Origin: Bacillus subtilis
Lineage (GTDB): Bacteria > Pseudomonadota > Alphaproteobacteria > Rhizobiales > Rhizobiaceae
DNA: 64,000 bases
Reading direction: 5' to 3'
Assembly (NCBI GenBank): GCA_021733665.1
Contig: JAHREI010000001.1
Span: 930,001 to 994,000 of the forward strand
Positions 1 to 9,375 of the stretch are shown in pieces. The position numbers were made by a program, and so were the translations under genes. Numbering within the stretch: the stretch's first letter is position 1; each line of letters starts with the position of its first letter. The notes under the pieces were generated by a model. It was not told where the DNA came from. It made no database searches and saw only the letters and a program-made list of their open reading frames with translations.

Positions 1-2940
1 CACATGACCGTCAGGCTCGTAATTGGTCGAAACAATCACCTGACCACCCTGACCGGTAAAGCGGATCGCGTTGGACAGAAGATTGAGAGCGACCTGACGA
101 ATGGAACGCGCATCGGCGACAATATCCGGCAGGAAGGCTGAGAAACTGGAGCGGATGATCACGCGCTCACGGTTTGCCTGCGGCTGCATCAGCGCCACGG
201 CTTCAGCCAATGCGTCATTGAGGGCAACTGCTTCAAATTCCAGATCAAGCGCACCGGCTTCAATCTTAGAAATATCCAGCAGATCATTCACAAGCGCCAG
301 CACATGATTGCCGGAACGGTGAATGTCGCGCAGATATTCACGATAGCGGTCATTTCCGATCGGACCGAATTTTTCTTCGGCCATCAGTTCGGAGAAACCG
401 ATAATTGCATTGAGCGGCGTGCGGATTTCATGGCTGATCCGTGCCAGAAACTCAGTTTTATGGGTCGAAGCGCGCTCGGCTTCCTGACGCGCAGAGGTCA
501 GTTCTTCTTCCGCGCGTTTCCATTGCGTAATATCGCGCATGACCGCGCAATAGCCTTTGGAGGCAGGCAGTTTACCAATGGTCATAAATAGCGGGATGAA
601 ACGTCCCTGCGCTTCACGACCGATCACTTCACGACCGTCATTGAGCAGGCTGGCAACGCCATCGCCGGACAGGCCGTGGATATAATCAATCGCAGCACGC
701 TGGCTTTCAATCGCGAACAGAACAGCAAAAGACTTGCCGGAGAGTTCATTGATGTCATAGCCGAACAGCGCTGCCGCAGACTGGTTGAGCGAGCGGATTT
801 TTCCATCCTGCCCGATGATGACCACGCCATCTGTTGCCGTATCCAGAATGGAGGTCAGTTCATCAACCTGCGTTTGCAGTGCCTGAAAATCAGGCTGGGC
901 ACGGTAGTCGGCAGGAGCTGTGGTTTCAGCCTTGGCTTCATCCTGTGATGATTGTTCAGCCGACTGCAAGGCCAGTTCGGATTGCAGCTGATGCACAGGG
1001 TTATCCTGTGGTGCAGCATCAATATCCGCGATGGTTACCAGTTTCGGGCGGTTAGGCTTTGTGTCGGCATGATCGTCATTGTCAGCTTTTAGTACCAATT
1101 CCGGCAATAGGCTGAGCATCAGCGCACGGGCACCTTGCCACGGAACAGATTGCAAATGCGCTTCTACAATTTTGTGACCGCCATCGGCAAGACACAGGAT
1201 CATGCCGCTGAGATTGCTGTCATCAGCCTGTGCGAAGAGCGCATCAATGCCACCGGCATGACGCAAATCGTCCAGTGACTGGTAGCCGGTCATGGCGAAA
1301 AAGGCCTGATTGGCAAAATGCAACCGGTCAGCACTGTGGATCAGCACCGGAACAGGCAGGCCGCTTAGCACATGCAAATCTTCATCTTCCTGCGATGTGG
1401 TTTCAATCACAGGCGCAGGTTTTTCTGTATTCCGGTTTACATTGGCCGGCTCTACATCATGCGGATAAGGAATTTCTGTCGCTTTGACCGGTTCATCAGC
1501 AGGCACAACCTTCTCGGCAGGAGCGGAAGCCGGTTCATCCGCCTTGGCTTTCGGCGTCTTTTGTAAAACTTCACGGCGCAGGCGGTCTGCAATTTCACGG
1601 AATGCACTGCGTTCGGTCGGTGATAGGCCGTTTTCCGGACGGGCAGGGCGGATTTCCGTAATATTATTGGCTGTCTGTACTTCTGGCTCAGCGGGCTTTG
1701 TCTCTGCTTCACTGCCCGCAGGCTGCTTGCGCGCCTGCGTTGCCCGCAGCGCTTCCATCAGAATAATTTTTTCACTGCTCAGCGGTGCCGGTACAGCCTC
1801 ACTTGCAGGGGCTTCCGGTGCGGTTTCCTGTTTGGCAACCGGGCCGGAAATCAGGGCAATGCCAATGGACTCTGGATCGTTTTCCGCCAAGGCCGGATAT
1901 AGAACGCCAAAGCCGCTGAAACCGGAAAATGCTTTATCGCGGCCAAAGGCAGGCAGTGCTGCCAGATCAACCGGAATACGCTGGTCTGTGCCTTCTACCG
2001 GCCAGAAAATGCGCTTGCCTGACCATGTTTCCTGTTGCTTCAGCAGAGCCGTAATCACGCCGTCATTATCAAAGCCGAAGACTTGCCCGACATCCGAGAA
2101 TTTACGGCCAATAATATCGGCAGCATTTTTGCCCACGATTTCAGCAAATTCCGGCGAGATTTCAGTGAAGACACTATCGGCGTCGACTTTCCAGATAAAA
2201 CGTGCCGGTGCTGCTTCTTCAACCGCCGGTTCAGCAGTTGTGCTTTCCTGTGGCGAAGGCGCTTCAACGGCAGATTCAATAACAGGTGCAGTTTCTGTGA
2301 CTGCAGCCGTATCAACCGCTTTCTGGACGATAAAGAGATAGGGTGCATCCTGCTCATCAAGACGGATCATCATCGCCGGCAATGTTGTTTGTCCGGCACG
2401 AACACGACGGCGCACAATGCCGTCAGCTTCATCTTGGGTTTCAATAATCAGATCGGCCAGCGTGTTGCTGTTAATCTGCAATGCATCAAATTGGGCATCA
2501 CTGTTCAGCACTGTGCCGTCAGCCAGAAGCTGCACTGCATGATGATGCGGCAGAAAAAGTGCGGCATTGGTTGTCACAGATTGCTGCGGAGCCCTGATCA
2601 GAATAACCGGCTTGTCTGCCCCTTTGAGCAATAAGGATGTGACAGTGCAGTGTTGCAAAGCACTATGCAAACCACCACCCAGCCGCAACATAACCGGCTG
2701 CGCAATCGCTTGCTGCAAATCCAGAGCTAAAATCTGACGGCGTGTTTGCGGGCTGAGGCTGGTATCATGACCGATTGCGGAAACGGCATTCTGCTCACCG
2801 AGAAGCCGTGCGCCACTATCATTCGTCCAGAGGATTGTATGCAGATCATCGGACAGCACCAGCATTGCATCGCCCCTTGCGAGCGCCGCACGGATGCCGG
2901 AAAGAGGGATCAGCTCCATGAAATCCAGATGCTGTTGCAT
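1..2940 (-). CDS. pdhS: PAS-domain sensor histidine kinase, PdhS-like (3' end outside window)
   Basis: This gene reads leftward from an ATG at 2940 and stays open through the left edge, giving at least 980 codons. A PAS domain lies near residues 700-800 (DGVVIIGQDGKIRSLNQSA). The phosphoacceptor box SHEIRTPLNAIIGFSE follows, with the candidate phosphorylated histidine near residue 837. The ATP-binding N-box (LNLLSNAIRFT) is at the window edge, so only the last part of the HATPase domain is missing. The region before the PAS domain has no domain I can name and contains Ala/Pro/Glu-rich stretches. The length and order fit PdhS, the old-pole DivJ/PleC-class kinase described in Brucella that acts on DivK. 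The H-box and order are seen directly; the PdhS identity and its role are inferred from length and family, and another DivJ/PleC-class kinase is possible. Confidence 0.78.
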   Translation of the reverse strand, partial: MQQHLDFMELIPLSGIRAALARGDAMLVLSDDLHTILWTNDSGARLLGEQNAVSAIGHDTSLSPQTRRQILALDLQQAIAQPVMLRLGGGLHSALQHCTVTSLLLKGADKPVILIRAPQQSVTTNAALFLPHHHAVQLLADGTVLNSDAQFDALQINSNTLADLIIETQDEADGIVRRRVRAGQTTLPAMMIRLDEQDAPYLFIVQKAVDTAAVTETAPVIESAVEAPSPQESTTAEPAVEEAAPARFIWKVDADSVFTEISPEFAEIVGKNAADIIGRKFSDVGQVFGFDNDGVITALLKQQETWSGKRIFWPVEGTDQRIPVDLAALPAFGRDKAFSGFSGFGVLYPALAENDPESIGIALISGPVAKQETAPEAPASEAVPAPLSSEKIILMEALRATQARKQPAGSEAETKPAEPEVQTANNITEIRPARPENGLSPTERSAFREIADRLRREVLQKTPKAKADEPASAPAEKVVPADEPVKATEIPYPHDVEPANVNRNTEKPAPVIETTSQEDEDLHVLSGLPVPVLIHSADRLHFANQAFFAMTGYQSLDDLRHAGGIDALFAQADDSNLSGMILCLADGGHKIVEAHLQSVPWQGARALMLSLLPELVLKADNDDHADTKPNRPKLVTIADIDAAPQDNPVHQLQSELALQSAEQSSQDEAKAETTAPADYRAQPDFQALQTQVDELTSILDTATDGVVIIGQDGKIRSLNQSAAALFGYDINELSGKSFAVLFAIESQRAAIDYIHGLSGDGVASLLNDGREVIGREAQGRFIPLFMTIGKLPASKGYCAVMRDITQWKRAEEELTSARQEAERASTHKTEFLARISHEIRTPLNAIIGFSELMAEEKFGPIGNDRYREYLRDIHRSGNHVLALVNDLLDISKIEAGALDLEFEAVALNDALAEAVALMQPQANRERVIIRSSFSAFLPDIVADARSIRQVALNLLSNAIRFTGQGGQVIVSTNYEPDGHV

Positions 2941-3327
2941 ATATTTAGTTCCGTACTCGATCACTGACCAAAGTCTGATCTGTCTTAAGCTGTTGTCTGT
3001 TATCGGAAATTGCTGCTTCCGATATGAAATATCCAAATATTATCACCATAAAAGACACAGTGCTGACAAACACTTTCTTAACACTTAGTTAATGTCCCCA
3101 GCCTTGGGTGCTGATCTGTTCGCAGAGCAATAAAATTCAGAATCCGGTGCTGCAGAGTTTGTGGTCACTATGGTTAACTGCTGGTAAATACAGGCTTTCC
3201 ATGGCATAATCATGTCAGGCAGATGGGTTCCCGCAATGGAATTCCGGCTTTTTCGGAGGCCGTGGCATAAATTTTGTAAATTAATCCGCTAAAGCATCAT
3301 ATTTTCACAAAGTTTTTTTGTTAGGTG
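2941..3327. other. Intergenic region pdhS / tRNA-His
   Basis: There is no credible ORF here. Besides the CtrA-like box it contains A/T-rich stretches expected for divergent promoters. Nothing else was recognised. Confidence 0.6.
3078..3092 (-). promoter_or_regulatory. Candidate CtrA-binding box upstream of pdhS
   Basis: TTAA-N7-TTAA with exact 7-nt spacing (TTAACACTTAGTTAA) lies about 138 bp upstream of the pdhS start codon. This is the full consensus of the alphaproteobacterial cell-cycle regulator CtrA. The match is seen in sequence; function is inferred from the neighbouring cell-cycle kinase. Confidence 0.5.
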
Positions 3328-3328
3328 C

Positions 3329-3357
3329 TTGCATTGTGCGGGGAATTTCCGTATCTG
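3329..3357 (+). promoter_or_regulatory. Candidate sigma-70-type promoter of tRNA-His
   Basis: TTGCAT (3329-3334) and TATCTG (3352-3357) are separated by 17 bp and end about 43 bp before the mature tRNA. The spacing and location fit a housekeeping promoter, although the -10 is imperfect. Confidence 0.45.
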
Positions 3358-3399
3358 ACCCCTATCGGCGGTTTGATTGATTCATCGCCGGATTGGTAC

Positions 3400-3476
3400 G
3401 CGGTCGTAGCTCAGTTGGTTAGAGCGCAGGATTGTGGCTCCTGAGGTCAGTGGTTCAACTCCACTCGACCGTACCA
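3400..3476 (+). tRNA. tRNA-His (GUG)
   Basis: The 77-nt sequence folds as a full cloverleaf. The acceptor GCGGTCG pairs with CGACCGT, with a G1-U72 wobble. The anticodon stem is CAGGA/TCCTG around the loop TTGTGGC (anticodon GTG), the T arm is AGTGG/CCACT, and CCA is encoded. The base before position 1 is C, so no G-1 is encoded, and the discriminator is A73. Loss of G-1 together with A73 is known in a clade of Alphaproteobacteria with a matching HisRS. The hisS gene lies about 10 kb away in this window. Confidence 0.96.
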
Positions 3477-3618
3477 TTCTCTCTTCCCTCATTATAATAT
3501 TGAATATTGTATGATTTCAGTTCTAATGTGCTGAAAACAATATGTTTTTTGTGCTTTTACGCGCAGGAATATGCGTGTGATTTAAGGGCAGCTATTCTCG
3601 CTTGCTGTCGGGATGCGT

Positions 3619-5214
3619 TTAAAACAGCGTGCCCTGATCGTCAGCTTTAGGCTTTGAGGGTTTGCTTTTCTTTTTAACTGATGGGGCTTGTATAGTCGCG
3701 CCGGTAGCAACCGCAGAAATATCGCCGTCCTGAAAGCGCACAGTCAGGTTTTCTCCGGAGTGTATTGCCGCTGCTGCCTTAACCGGCTGTCCCTGATCAT
3801 TCATCACAATCGCAAAGCCGCGCTTGAGAACGCTGGTATGAGACAGCGTTTCCATCAGGCGCGATAACTCCTGACTGCGTGTACGATATTTCTCAAGCCT
3901 ATGGCGCATTGCCTGATCACTGCGCTTTTGCAGGGCGGCAAGATTGAGCGCTGTCTGGGTGGTTCGACGCAAAATCAGATCGCCATTCAGTCGTGCTGCA
4001 ATCTGTTGCAGCAGATTACGGCTGTGGCGGGCTTTGAGTGACAGGCCTCGCGGCAGGCGCTGATTAAGCTGCTGTAATCGCAGTTTGCGCTCGCGGATCT
4101 GCTGATTGAGCAGGCGCGGGGAGAGGTGGCGCTTGAGGCCGTCAAAATGAGCACGTTTTTGCGCAGTGCTTGCTAGCAAGGCACGCCCAAGCCGCGAACT
4201 GGCTTCATCAAAGCGTCGTCTTGGCAGTGCGAGCAGCTGATCAGTGGATGGTAGTGCTCGTTGCAATGCATGGTAGGATTCACGGCGTCTGTCGATCAGG
4301 CGTGTCATGGCTGCGGCCAGCCGTGCCCCATGCGAGGCAATATGGGCCTGCAAATCCGCCCGTACCGGCACAGCCATTTCTGCAGCGCCGGTCGGAGTTG
4401 GTGCGCGTATATCTGCAGCCAGATCGATCAGTGTCCAGTCGGTCTCATGGCCAACTGCCGAGATAACCGGAATATGAGAACTCGCTACAGCTCTGACGAC
4501 ACTTTCATCGTTAAAGCCCCAGAGGTCTTCCAGACTGCCACCGCCACGGGCAACTATAATGACATCAGGCTTTGGCAATTGCTGGCCGAAATAGTCCGAG
4601 TTAAATCCGTAGACTGCGCGGGAGACTTCTTCACCTGTTGTCTCGCCTTGCACCCGCACCGGCCAGACCAGCACATGCAGCGGAAAGCGATCCGTAATCC
4701 GGTGAATAATATCGCGGATAACCGCACCGGTAGGCGAGGTTACAACACCAATGGTGCGGGGCATAAACGGCAAGAGCTGTTTGCGGTCAGCATCAAACAG
4801 GCCTTCACGGCCAAGCCGTTGTTTGCGCTCCTCAAGCAAAGCCATCAGGGCACCTGCACCGGCAGGTTCCATTTGCTCAATCACGATCTGATATTTGGAA
4901 GAGCCCGGATAGGTCGTGAGCTTGCCGGTGGCAATCACCTCCATGCCTTCTTCAGGGCGGAATTTAATCCGGCTCATGGAGCCGCGCCAGATTACTGCTT
5001 CGATGCGTGCGCGTTCATCCTTGAGTGCAAAATAGGCGTGGCCAGAAGAGTGGGGCCCGCGATAGCCGGAGATTTCACCACGCACGCGCACATGGCTGAA
5101 CGTATCTTCAACGGTACGTTTCAGCGCACCGGATATTTCCGAGACAGAATATTCCGCAACGTTGGATACGGTGTTTTCTGTCGGTTGTGCGGGCGAATCT
5201 ACAAAAAAACTCAT
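3619..5214 (-). CDS. xseA: Exodeoxyribonuclease VII large subunit
   Basis: The 531-residue protein is the catalytic subunit of exonuclease VII, which with XseB degrades single-stranded DNA into acid-soluble oligonucleotides. The N-terminal OB-fold is visible ([19 protein letters not shown], about residues 45-65). The catalytic region carries [29 protein letters not shown] and [21 protein letters not shown] charged helical segment and a Lys/Pro-rich tail follow. The start at 5214 (MSFF) is preferred over an in-frame ATG at 5229 because AGAG lies just upstream, but the signal is weak. It stands alone on the minus strand after the LysR gene, and xseB is not in the window. Identity is firm; the exact start is not. 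Confidence 0.95.
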   Translation of the reverse strand: MSFFVDSPAQPTENTVSNVAEYSVSEISGALKRTVEDTFSHVRVRGEISGYRGPHSSGHAYFALKDERARIEAVIWRGSMSRIKFRPEEGMEVIATGKLTTYPGSSKYQIVIEQMEPAGAGALMALLEERKQRLGREGLFDADRKQLLPFMPRTIGVVTSPTGAVIRDIIHRITDRFPLHVLVWPVRVQGETTGEEVSRAVYGFNSDYFGQQLPKPDVIIVARGGGSLEDLWGFNDESVVRAVASSHIPVISAVGHETDWTLIDLAADIRAPTPTGAAEMAVPVRADLQAHIASHGARLAAAMTRLIDRRRESYHALQRALPSTDQLLALPRRRFDEASSRLGRALLASTAQKRAHFDGLKRHLSPRLLNQQIRERKLRLQQLNQRLPRGLSLKARHSRNLLQQIAARLNGDLILRRTTQTALNLAALQKRSDQAMRHRLEKYRTRSQELSRLMETLSHTSVLKRGFAIVMNDQGQPVKAAAAIHSGENLTVRFQDGDISAVATGATIQAPSVKKKSKPSKPKADDQGTLF

Positions 5215-5315
5215 GGCTCTATTGGCCATTTTATCGGCTTAACGGTCAAGCCACTTTGCTTTCAGATCAGGTAAAGTGGCCGAAATGCAATAGATTCTTG
5301 CAAGTTATCGGCTCT

Positions 5316-6188
5316 TTATTTGGAAATGCGGATCGTCTTGCGAAAGCTCGCTTTAATCGATGCGGCGATCAGATCAATGGCCGGAGCATGGATACCCTGA
5401 GCGCGAATAAGTGTCAGACAGCAAGACGGTAGTTTTGGAAAGCCGTCTTCTTCTGTCAAAATACGCATTCCGCTTTCAACCATATTCTCAGGCAAAATGG
5501 TAATCGCGTTACCGGCGCGCACAGCCATTGCAGTTGAACGTGTTGAAGTTGTGGACAGAATGATGCGGTATTCGCGTTGTATCGTATTTAATGCATCGGT
5601 CAGTAATTGGCGCCAGCTGCAATTGGCACGGTTCATTGCCAGTGGCAAAATAGCTTGTTCATGTGGAGAATTCTCAGCAGACGTAACCCAGACAAAGCGG
5701 CTGGAGTTAAGCACTTCTGTGCGCTTCTGACCGGCTGGTTGCACAATGAGAGCCAAATCAAGCGAGCCGCGTCTGATATGTTCAATCAGTGCATCTGTAG
5801 GTTCACACTGGAGGATTGTTTCTACGGCCGGATAGTCGCGAAATATTGGCTGTAATGCATCCTCAATCATGTGCTCGAGATAAAGATCAGGGAGGCCAAG
5901 ACGAATATTGGCTTGCACTTTATTGGTGCGGAATGAAACGATAGTTTCATGATTGAGTTCGAGCATACGACGGGCATAGGTGAGGAGTTTTTCACCATGT
6001 GGTGTAAGCTGCAGTGCACGCCCGTCTCGGGTAAATAGCGGCTTACCAATACGCTCTTCAAGGCGACGGATTTGCATGGAAATTGCAGACTGAGTTCTGA
6101 AAACACTGTCAGCAGTTTTGGTAAAGCTTCCGGTTTCCGCAATCAGCAAAAATGTGCGCAGTTGATCCAGGTCAAGAAGAGTCTGCAT
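5316..6188 (-). CDS. LysR-family transcriptional regulator
   Basis: The 290-residue protein has the typical N-terminal winged helix-turn-helix (LDQLRTFLLIAETGSFTKTA, then SAISMQIRRLEERIGKPLF) and a C-terminal substrate-binding fold with LGLPDLYLEHMIED and later TSTRSTAMAVRAGNAI. GGAG stands 7 nt before the ATG. A near-perfect T-N11-A palindrome sits right behind that ribosome binding site and suggests autoregulation. No divergent target gene is adjacent, since the 278-bp upstream gap is followed by gshA on the same strand. The ligand and targets cannot be told from the sequence. Confidence 0.9.
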   Translation of the reverse strand: MQTLLDLDQLRTFLLIAETGSFTKTADSVFRTQSAISMQIRRLEERIGKPLFTRDGRALQLTPHGEKLLTYARRMLELNHETIVSFRTNKVQANIRLGLPDLYLEHMIEDALQPIFRDYPAVETILQCEPTDALIEHIRRGSLDLALIVQPAGQKRTEVLNSSRFVWVTSAENSPHEQAILPLAMNRANCSWRQLLTDALNTIQREYRIILSTTSTRSTAMAVRAGNAITILPENMVESGMRILTEEDGFPKLPSCCLTLIRAQGIHAPAIDLIAASIKASFRKTIRISK

Positions 6189-6198
6189 GCGTTACTCC

Positions 6199-6216
6199 GG
6201 TTATGTTCCGGTAACC
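6199..6216 (-). promoter_or_regulatory. LysR-type operator box overlapping the RBS region
   Basis: GGTTATGTTCCGGTAACC is an inverted repeat with a T-N11-A core, starting 11 bp upstream of the LysR start codon. It directly abuts the GGAG ribosome binding site. Autorepression is an inference from this position. Confidence 0.5.
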
Positions 6217-6369
6217 ATATGAATTCTCAAGGCGAAGGTAAATGATTTTATTGTATATATATAAATGTTTTTTCCGAAAGGAGTATAGCGGTGATGAGTG
6301 CTGGTATTAGCAGATATTCTTTATTGGAATTTTCTTATCTGTTATGCAGGCAGTGTTCTTCATTATAAG

Positions 6370-6404
6370 AAAAACGCCTCGCAATCATAAAGACAGCGAG
6401 GCGT
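6370..6404 (-). terminator. Rho-independent terminator of gshA
   Basis: Arms ACGCCTCGC and GCGAGGCGT are followed, reading leftward, by TTTTTCTT. It lies about 60 bp after the gshA stop. Confidence 0.8.
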
Positions 6405-6466
6405 ATCAGTGGCGTATAACAGCGATGCAACTATTCCGGCTGGAATTGATGCATCATGCTGTTTGT

Positions 6467-7843
6467 TTATTTATAGGCATAAGCGTCAAAAACAGGCTCA
6501 ACGGATTTATTCCAGTCACTGTTGAATTGTGACAACATAGTTTCCGCCAAGGGTTTGCCGGATTTCACAATGGCTTCCAGTGGTTCCAGATAGATGCTTT
6601 CATCGCGGCCGTTTTCATCGGTCTGTTTACGGTTTTTCAGTCCTTGAACTGCAATCTCTACCGCCTGTGCAGCAATATCCGCAACTTTGCCCTTGCCGAA
6701 TGGCGTATTGAAACCTTGAGCCGGAACCGCGTTGCGCATATGTGTTACTTGTTCGAAACTCCAGTCTTTGGTCAGATCAAGCGCCGCATTCAATGCATCT
6801 TTGTCATAGAGCAGGCCGACCCAAAATGCGGAAAGCGCTGCGATATGTTCCAGCGGGCCGCCATCGGCGCCGCGCATTTCGAGGAAACGCTTGAGGCGAA
6901 CTTCCGGAAACAGCGTGGAAATGTGGTTGGCCCAATCGCCCATATTCGGCTGTCCGGCAGACGGATGATCTTTCATCGCACCGTTCAGGAACTGGCGGAA
7001 CGTAATATGGGTGCAGTCAATATAATGGCCATCGCGCATGATGAAATACATCGGCACATCCAGCGCCCAATCAACATAATCCGCAAAGCCGAAGCGTTCT
7101 GAGAATACGAATGGCAGCACACCGGCACGGCGGTTGTCCGTGTCGCGCCAGATATCCGAGCGCCATGATTGCAGGCCGTTTGGTTTGTTTTCTGTAAATG
7201 GAGAGGAAGCAAACAGCGCAGTTGCAACGGATTGCAGCTTCATGCTGACCTGCATCTTATGGCGCATATCGGTCTCTGAACCAAAATCTAGATTTACCTG
7301 AATAGTGGAGGTGCGATACATCATATCCAGCCCTTGGCTGCCAACCTTCGGCATATAGGCTGTCATGATTGCATAGCGGGATTTCGGCATCACCGGTGTC
7401 TCGGCGCGCGTCCATTTCGGGCTGCCACCCATACCAAGAAAGCGGATTCCCATTGGTGTGCTGATGGCCTGCACATCTTTGAGGTGCTGGCTTGCTTCCG
7501 CAAAAGTCTGGTGGATGGTCTGCAGTGGTGCGCCAGACAGTTCAAACTGACCGCCTGGTTCCAGAGAAATCGCGCCTTGACCTTGCGGGCTGACCAATCC
7601 GATCAGTTTGCCTTCGTCGATAATCGGGACCCAGCTCAGGCGCTGCTGCATCGCTTCCAGAATGGCGCGGATGCCGTGCGCACCTTCATAGGGCACAGGG
7701 CTGTTGTCTTTTGTGAAATAGGGAAATTTCTCATGCTCAGTGCCGATGCGCCACTGATCCTGCGGCTTACAGCCTTCTGCGAGATATTCAGCCAGTTCCT
7801 CAATGCCGGAAATGACTGTTTCGTCTGTTGTATCCCGAGCCAT
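6467..7843 (-). CDS. gshA: Glutamate-cysteine ligase, alphaproteobacterial/plant type
   Basis: The 458-residue protein should catalyse the ATP-dependent joining of glutamate and cysteine, the first and committed step of glutathione synthesis in the cytosol. Family signatures include WRIGTEHEKFPYF near residue 32, SLEPGGQFELSGAPLQTIH near 93, and MYRTSTIQVNLDFGSETDM near 160. Length matches the plant-type enzyme of about 450-460 residues rather than the E. coli type. It is followed by a strong terminator and is probably monocistronic. gshB is not in the window. A glutathione-independent formaldehyde dehydrogenase is encoded elsewhere in the window. Confidence 0.94.
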   Translation of the reverse strand: MARDTTDETVISGIEELAEYLAEGCKPQDQWRIGTEHEKFPYFTKDNSPVPYEGAHGIRAILEAMQQRLSWVPIIDEGKLIGLVSPQGQGAISLEPGGQFELSGAPLQTIHQTFAEASQHLKDVQAISTPMGIRFLGMGGSPKWTRAETPVMPKSRYAIMTAYMPKVGSQGLDMMYRTSTIQVNLDFGSETDMRHKMQVSMKLQSVATALFASSPFTENKPNGLQSWRSDIWRDTDNRRAGVLPFVFSERFGFADYVDWALDVPMYFIMRDGHYIDCTHITFRQFLNGAMKDHPSAGQPNMGDWANHISTLFPEVRLKRFLEMRGADGGPLEHIAALSAFWVGLLYDKDALNAALDLTKDWSFEQVTHMRNAVPAQGFNTPFGKGKVADIAAQAVEIAVQGLKNRKQTDENGRDESIYLEPLEAIVKSGKPLAETMLSQFNSDWNKSVEPVFDAYAYK

Positions 7844-8032
7844 GCTCTGTATTACCTATTTTGTAGTTGTCACTATTCATATATGTGATTGGCGTTTTTT
7901 TATCCAACACGCAAGCAGAATTATTTCTCATCCATAACAGGTCAGTGCGGTCAGCCTTGTCCGGTTGCGAAGAACGACGCGAAAAATACGCTATAAGTGA
8001 AATTTTATGCAGTCTGTATGCAGACCAGTCAG

Positions 8033-8770
8033 TTATTGCCAATCGCCGATTGTTGCTTGAATAACAGCCATCGCTGCCACAGCTGCCGTATCCGCCCGCA
8101 AAATTCTTGGTCCTAACGGAATCACCGTTACAAAAGATTGCTGGCGCAGATACTGGCGCTCTTCTTCCGAGAAGCCTCCTTCGGGGCCGATAAAGACACC
8201 GGCGGATTTGCCTTTCAGAGGGGTAAGCAGTGGTAGCGGATTGTTGCTCTCGGCAGCCTCATCGCAGAATATCAATGCGCGGTTCGGATCCCATTGCTCC
8301 ATGAATTTATCAAAGCGCAGCGGTTCTCTGTATTCTGGCAGAGACAGGATTCCACATTGTTCTGCGGCTTCACGCATATTGGCTTGCATTCGCTCGCTGT
8401 TGAGCTTTGGCATCTGACAATGCTGTGTGATGACCGGTTGTAAAACGGATGCGCCCATTTCAACGGCTTTTTGGATAATATAGTCCATGCGACCGGTTTT
8501 GAGCGGCGCAAAGCAATAATGAAAATCCGATGGTTCAGGTTGTGGTCTGACTTGTTCGACAGGATGAAGTGTGGCGCGTTTTTTGCCGTTCTGTTCGACC
8601 TTTGCCAGCCATTCACCATCAGTACCGTTGAAAAGCAAAATCTGATCACCATCCCGCATACGAAGGACATTGAGCAGATAATGTGCGGTATCAGCCGGAG
8701 CCTCGACGGGCTGATCCGGTTGTAATGGCAGGTCGGTAAGGAGTCTTTGCATTCTGTAATTTGCGCGCAT
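8033..8770 (-). CDS. rsmE: 16S rRNA (uracil-1498-N3)-methyltransferase
   Basis: The 245-residue SPOUT-class enzyme methylates N3 of U1498 in 16S rRNA using SAM. The C-terminal trefoil-knot signatures are clear: FIGPEGGFSEEE and LGPRILRADTAAVAAMAVIQA (split across the SAM site). The N-terminal PUA-like domain carries HYLLNVLRMRDGDQ. The start at 8770 (MRANYRMQRLL) is chosen because upstream codons look unlike coding sequence; an ATG at 8752 (MQRLL) is also possible. The gene lies 190 bp upstream of gshA on the same strand. Confidence 0.93.
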   Translation of the reverse strand: MRANYRMQRLLTDLPLQPDQPVEAPADTAHYLLNVLRMRDGDQILLFNGTDGEWLAKVEQNGKKRATLHPVEQVRPQPEPSDFHYCFAPLKTGRMDYIIQKAVEMGASVLQPVITQHCQMPKLNSERMQANMREAAEQCGILSLPEYREPLRFDKFMEQWDPNRALIFCDEAAESNNPLPLLTPLKGKSAGVFIGPEGGFSEEERQYLRQQSFVTVIPLGPRILRADTAAVAAMAVIQATIGDWQ

Positions 8771-8900
8771 GGGCAACGGATGGCAGAGAGCGGGGTGGCA
8801 GGTCAAGTAAAAAGCGGGTTAGAAGAGCACTGTGCAGGACGCGGTGCGTAAAGGCCTTGTATATCAGGGTTGAAACTGATCCGTGTGAAGGGCTGATGCT

Positions 8901-9009
8901 CTAGAGCATTTCACAGTCAATTTGAAACAACTTGATGTCGGGATAATACGACAAACTAAAGAATCTAGAGCAAGCGCTTGCGATCCAACATGAACGTAAA
9001 CCGCGCTAG
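8901..9009. repeat. Dispersed palindromic repeat, Bru-RS-like, copy 1
   Basis: This 109-bp element begins CTAGAGCATTTCACAGTC and ends AACCGCGCTAG. Apart from about ten substitutions and one indel it is the same as 63598-63705, in the same orientation. It holds short inverted repeats and a central AAACTAAAGAATCTAGAGC. Size, ends and intergenic position resemble the Bru-RS elements of Brucella and RIME-type repeats of rhizobia. Confidence 0.8.
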
Positions 9010-9375
9010 GCTCAATATCCGTTTCATTCATGGGGAGGCAAGGCATTACACAGGAGACTCACTGCGTCTTTAGAGAGAATAATTGAGGTGTTTTTGATCT
9101 TTTGACGGTATGCAGGCCGACTATGGTTAACATTTCGTTTATCTAATATGAAATTTATAACTGGACGGTTGGGATTCCGTTGCGCTTCTGCCACAGCAGG
9201 TTGCAAAGTGTATATTCTGTGTAATTTTCGCGGATAATTGCCCTATGTTTTATTGCTGTTAAGAACGCCTGCTTATATCTGAGGGCATCCTTTCAACTGA
9301 GCAGGTTCCGCGCTGATCATTCTATGATGTTGCGGTTCAGGCCGAATATAGTCTGTTCCCTGGAGACTTGATTTC
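9010..9375. other. Intergenic region, possible promoter/leader of small gene
   Basis: There is no convincing ORF between the repeat and the 47-codon gene. The right half may hold its promoter and leader. No strong promoter match was found. Confidence 0.45.

Noticed and set aside
1484-2341. 285-codon open frame on the plus strand
   Set aside because: It lies opposite the pdhS-like gene, which has clear PAS and histidine kinase motifs. The shadow is Ser/Ala-rich and without RBS.
4261-5274. 337-codon frame on the plus strand
   Set aside because: It is antisense to xseA, whose motifs are complete.
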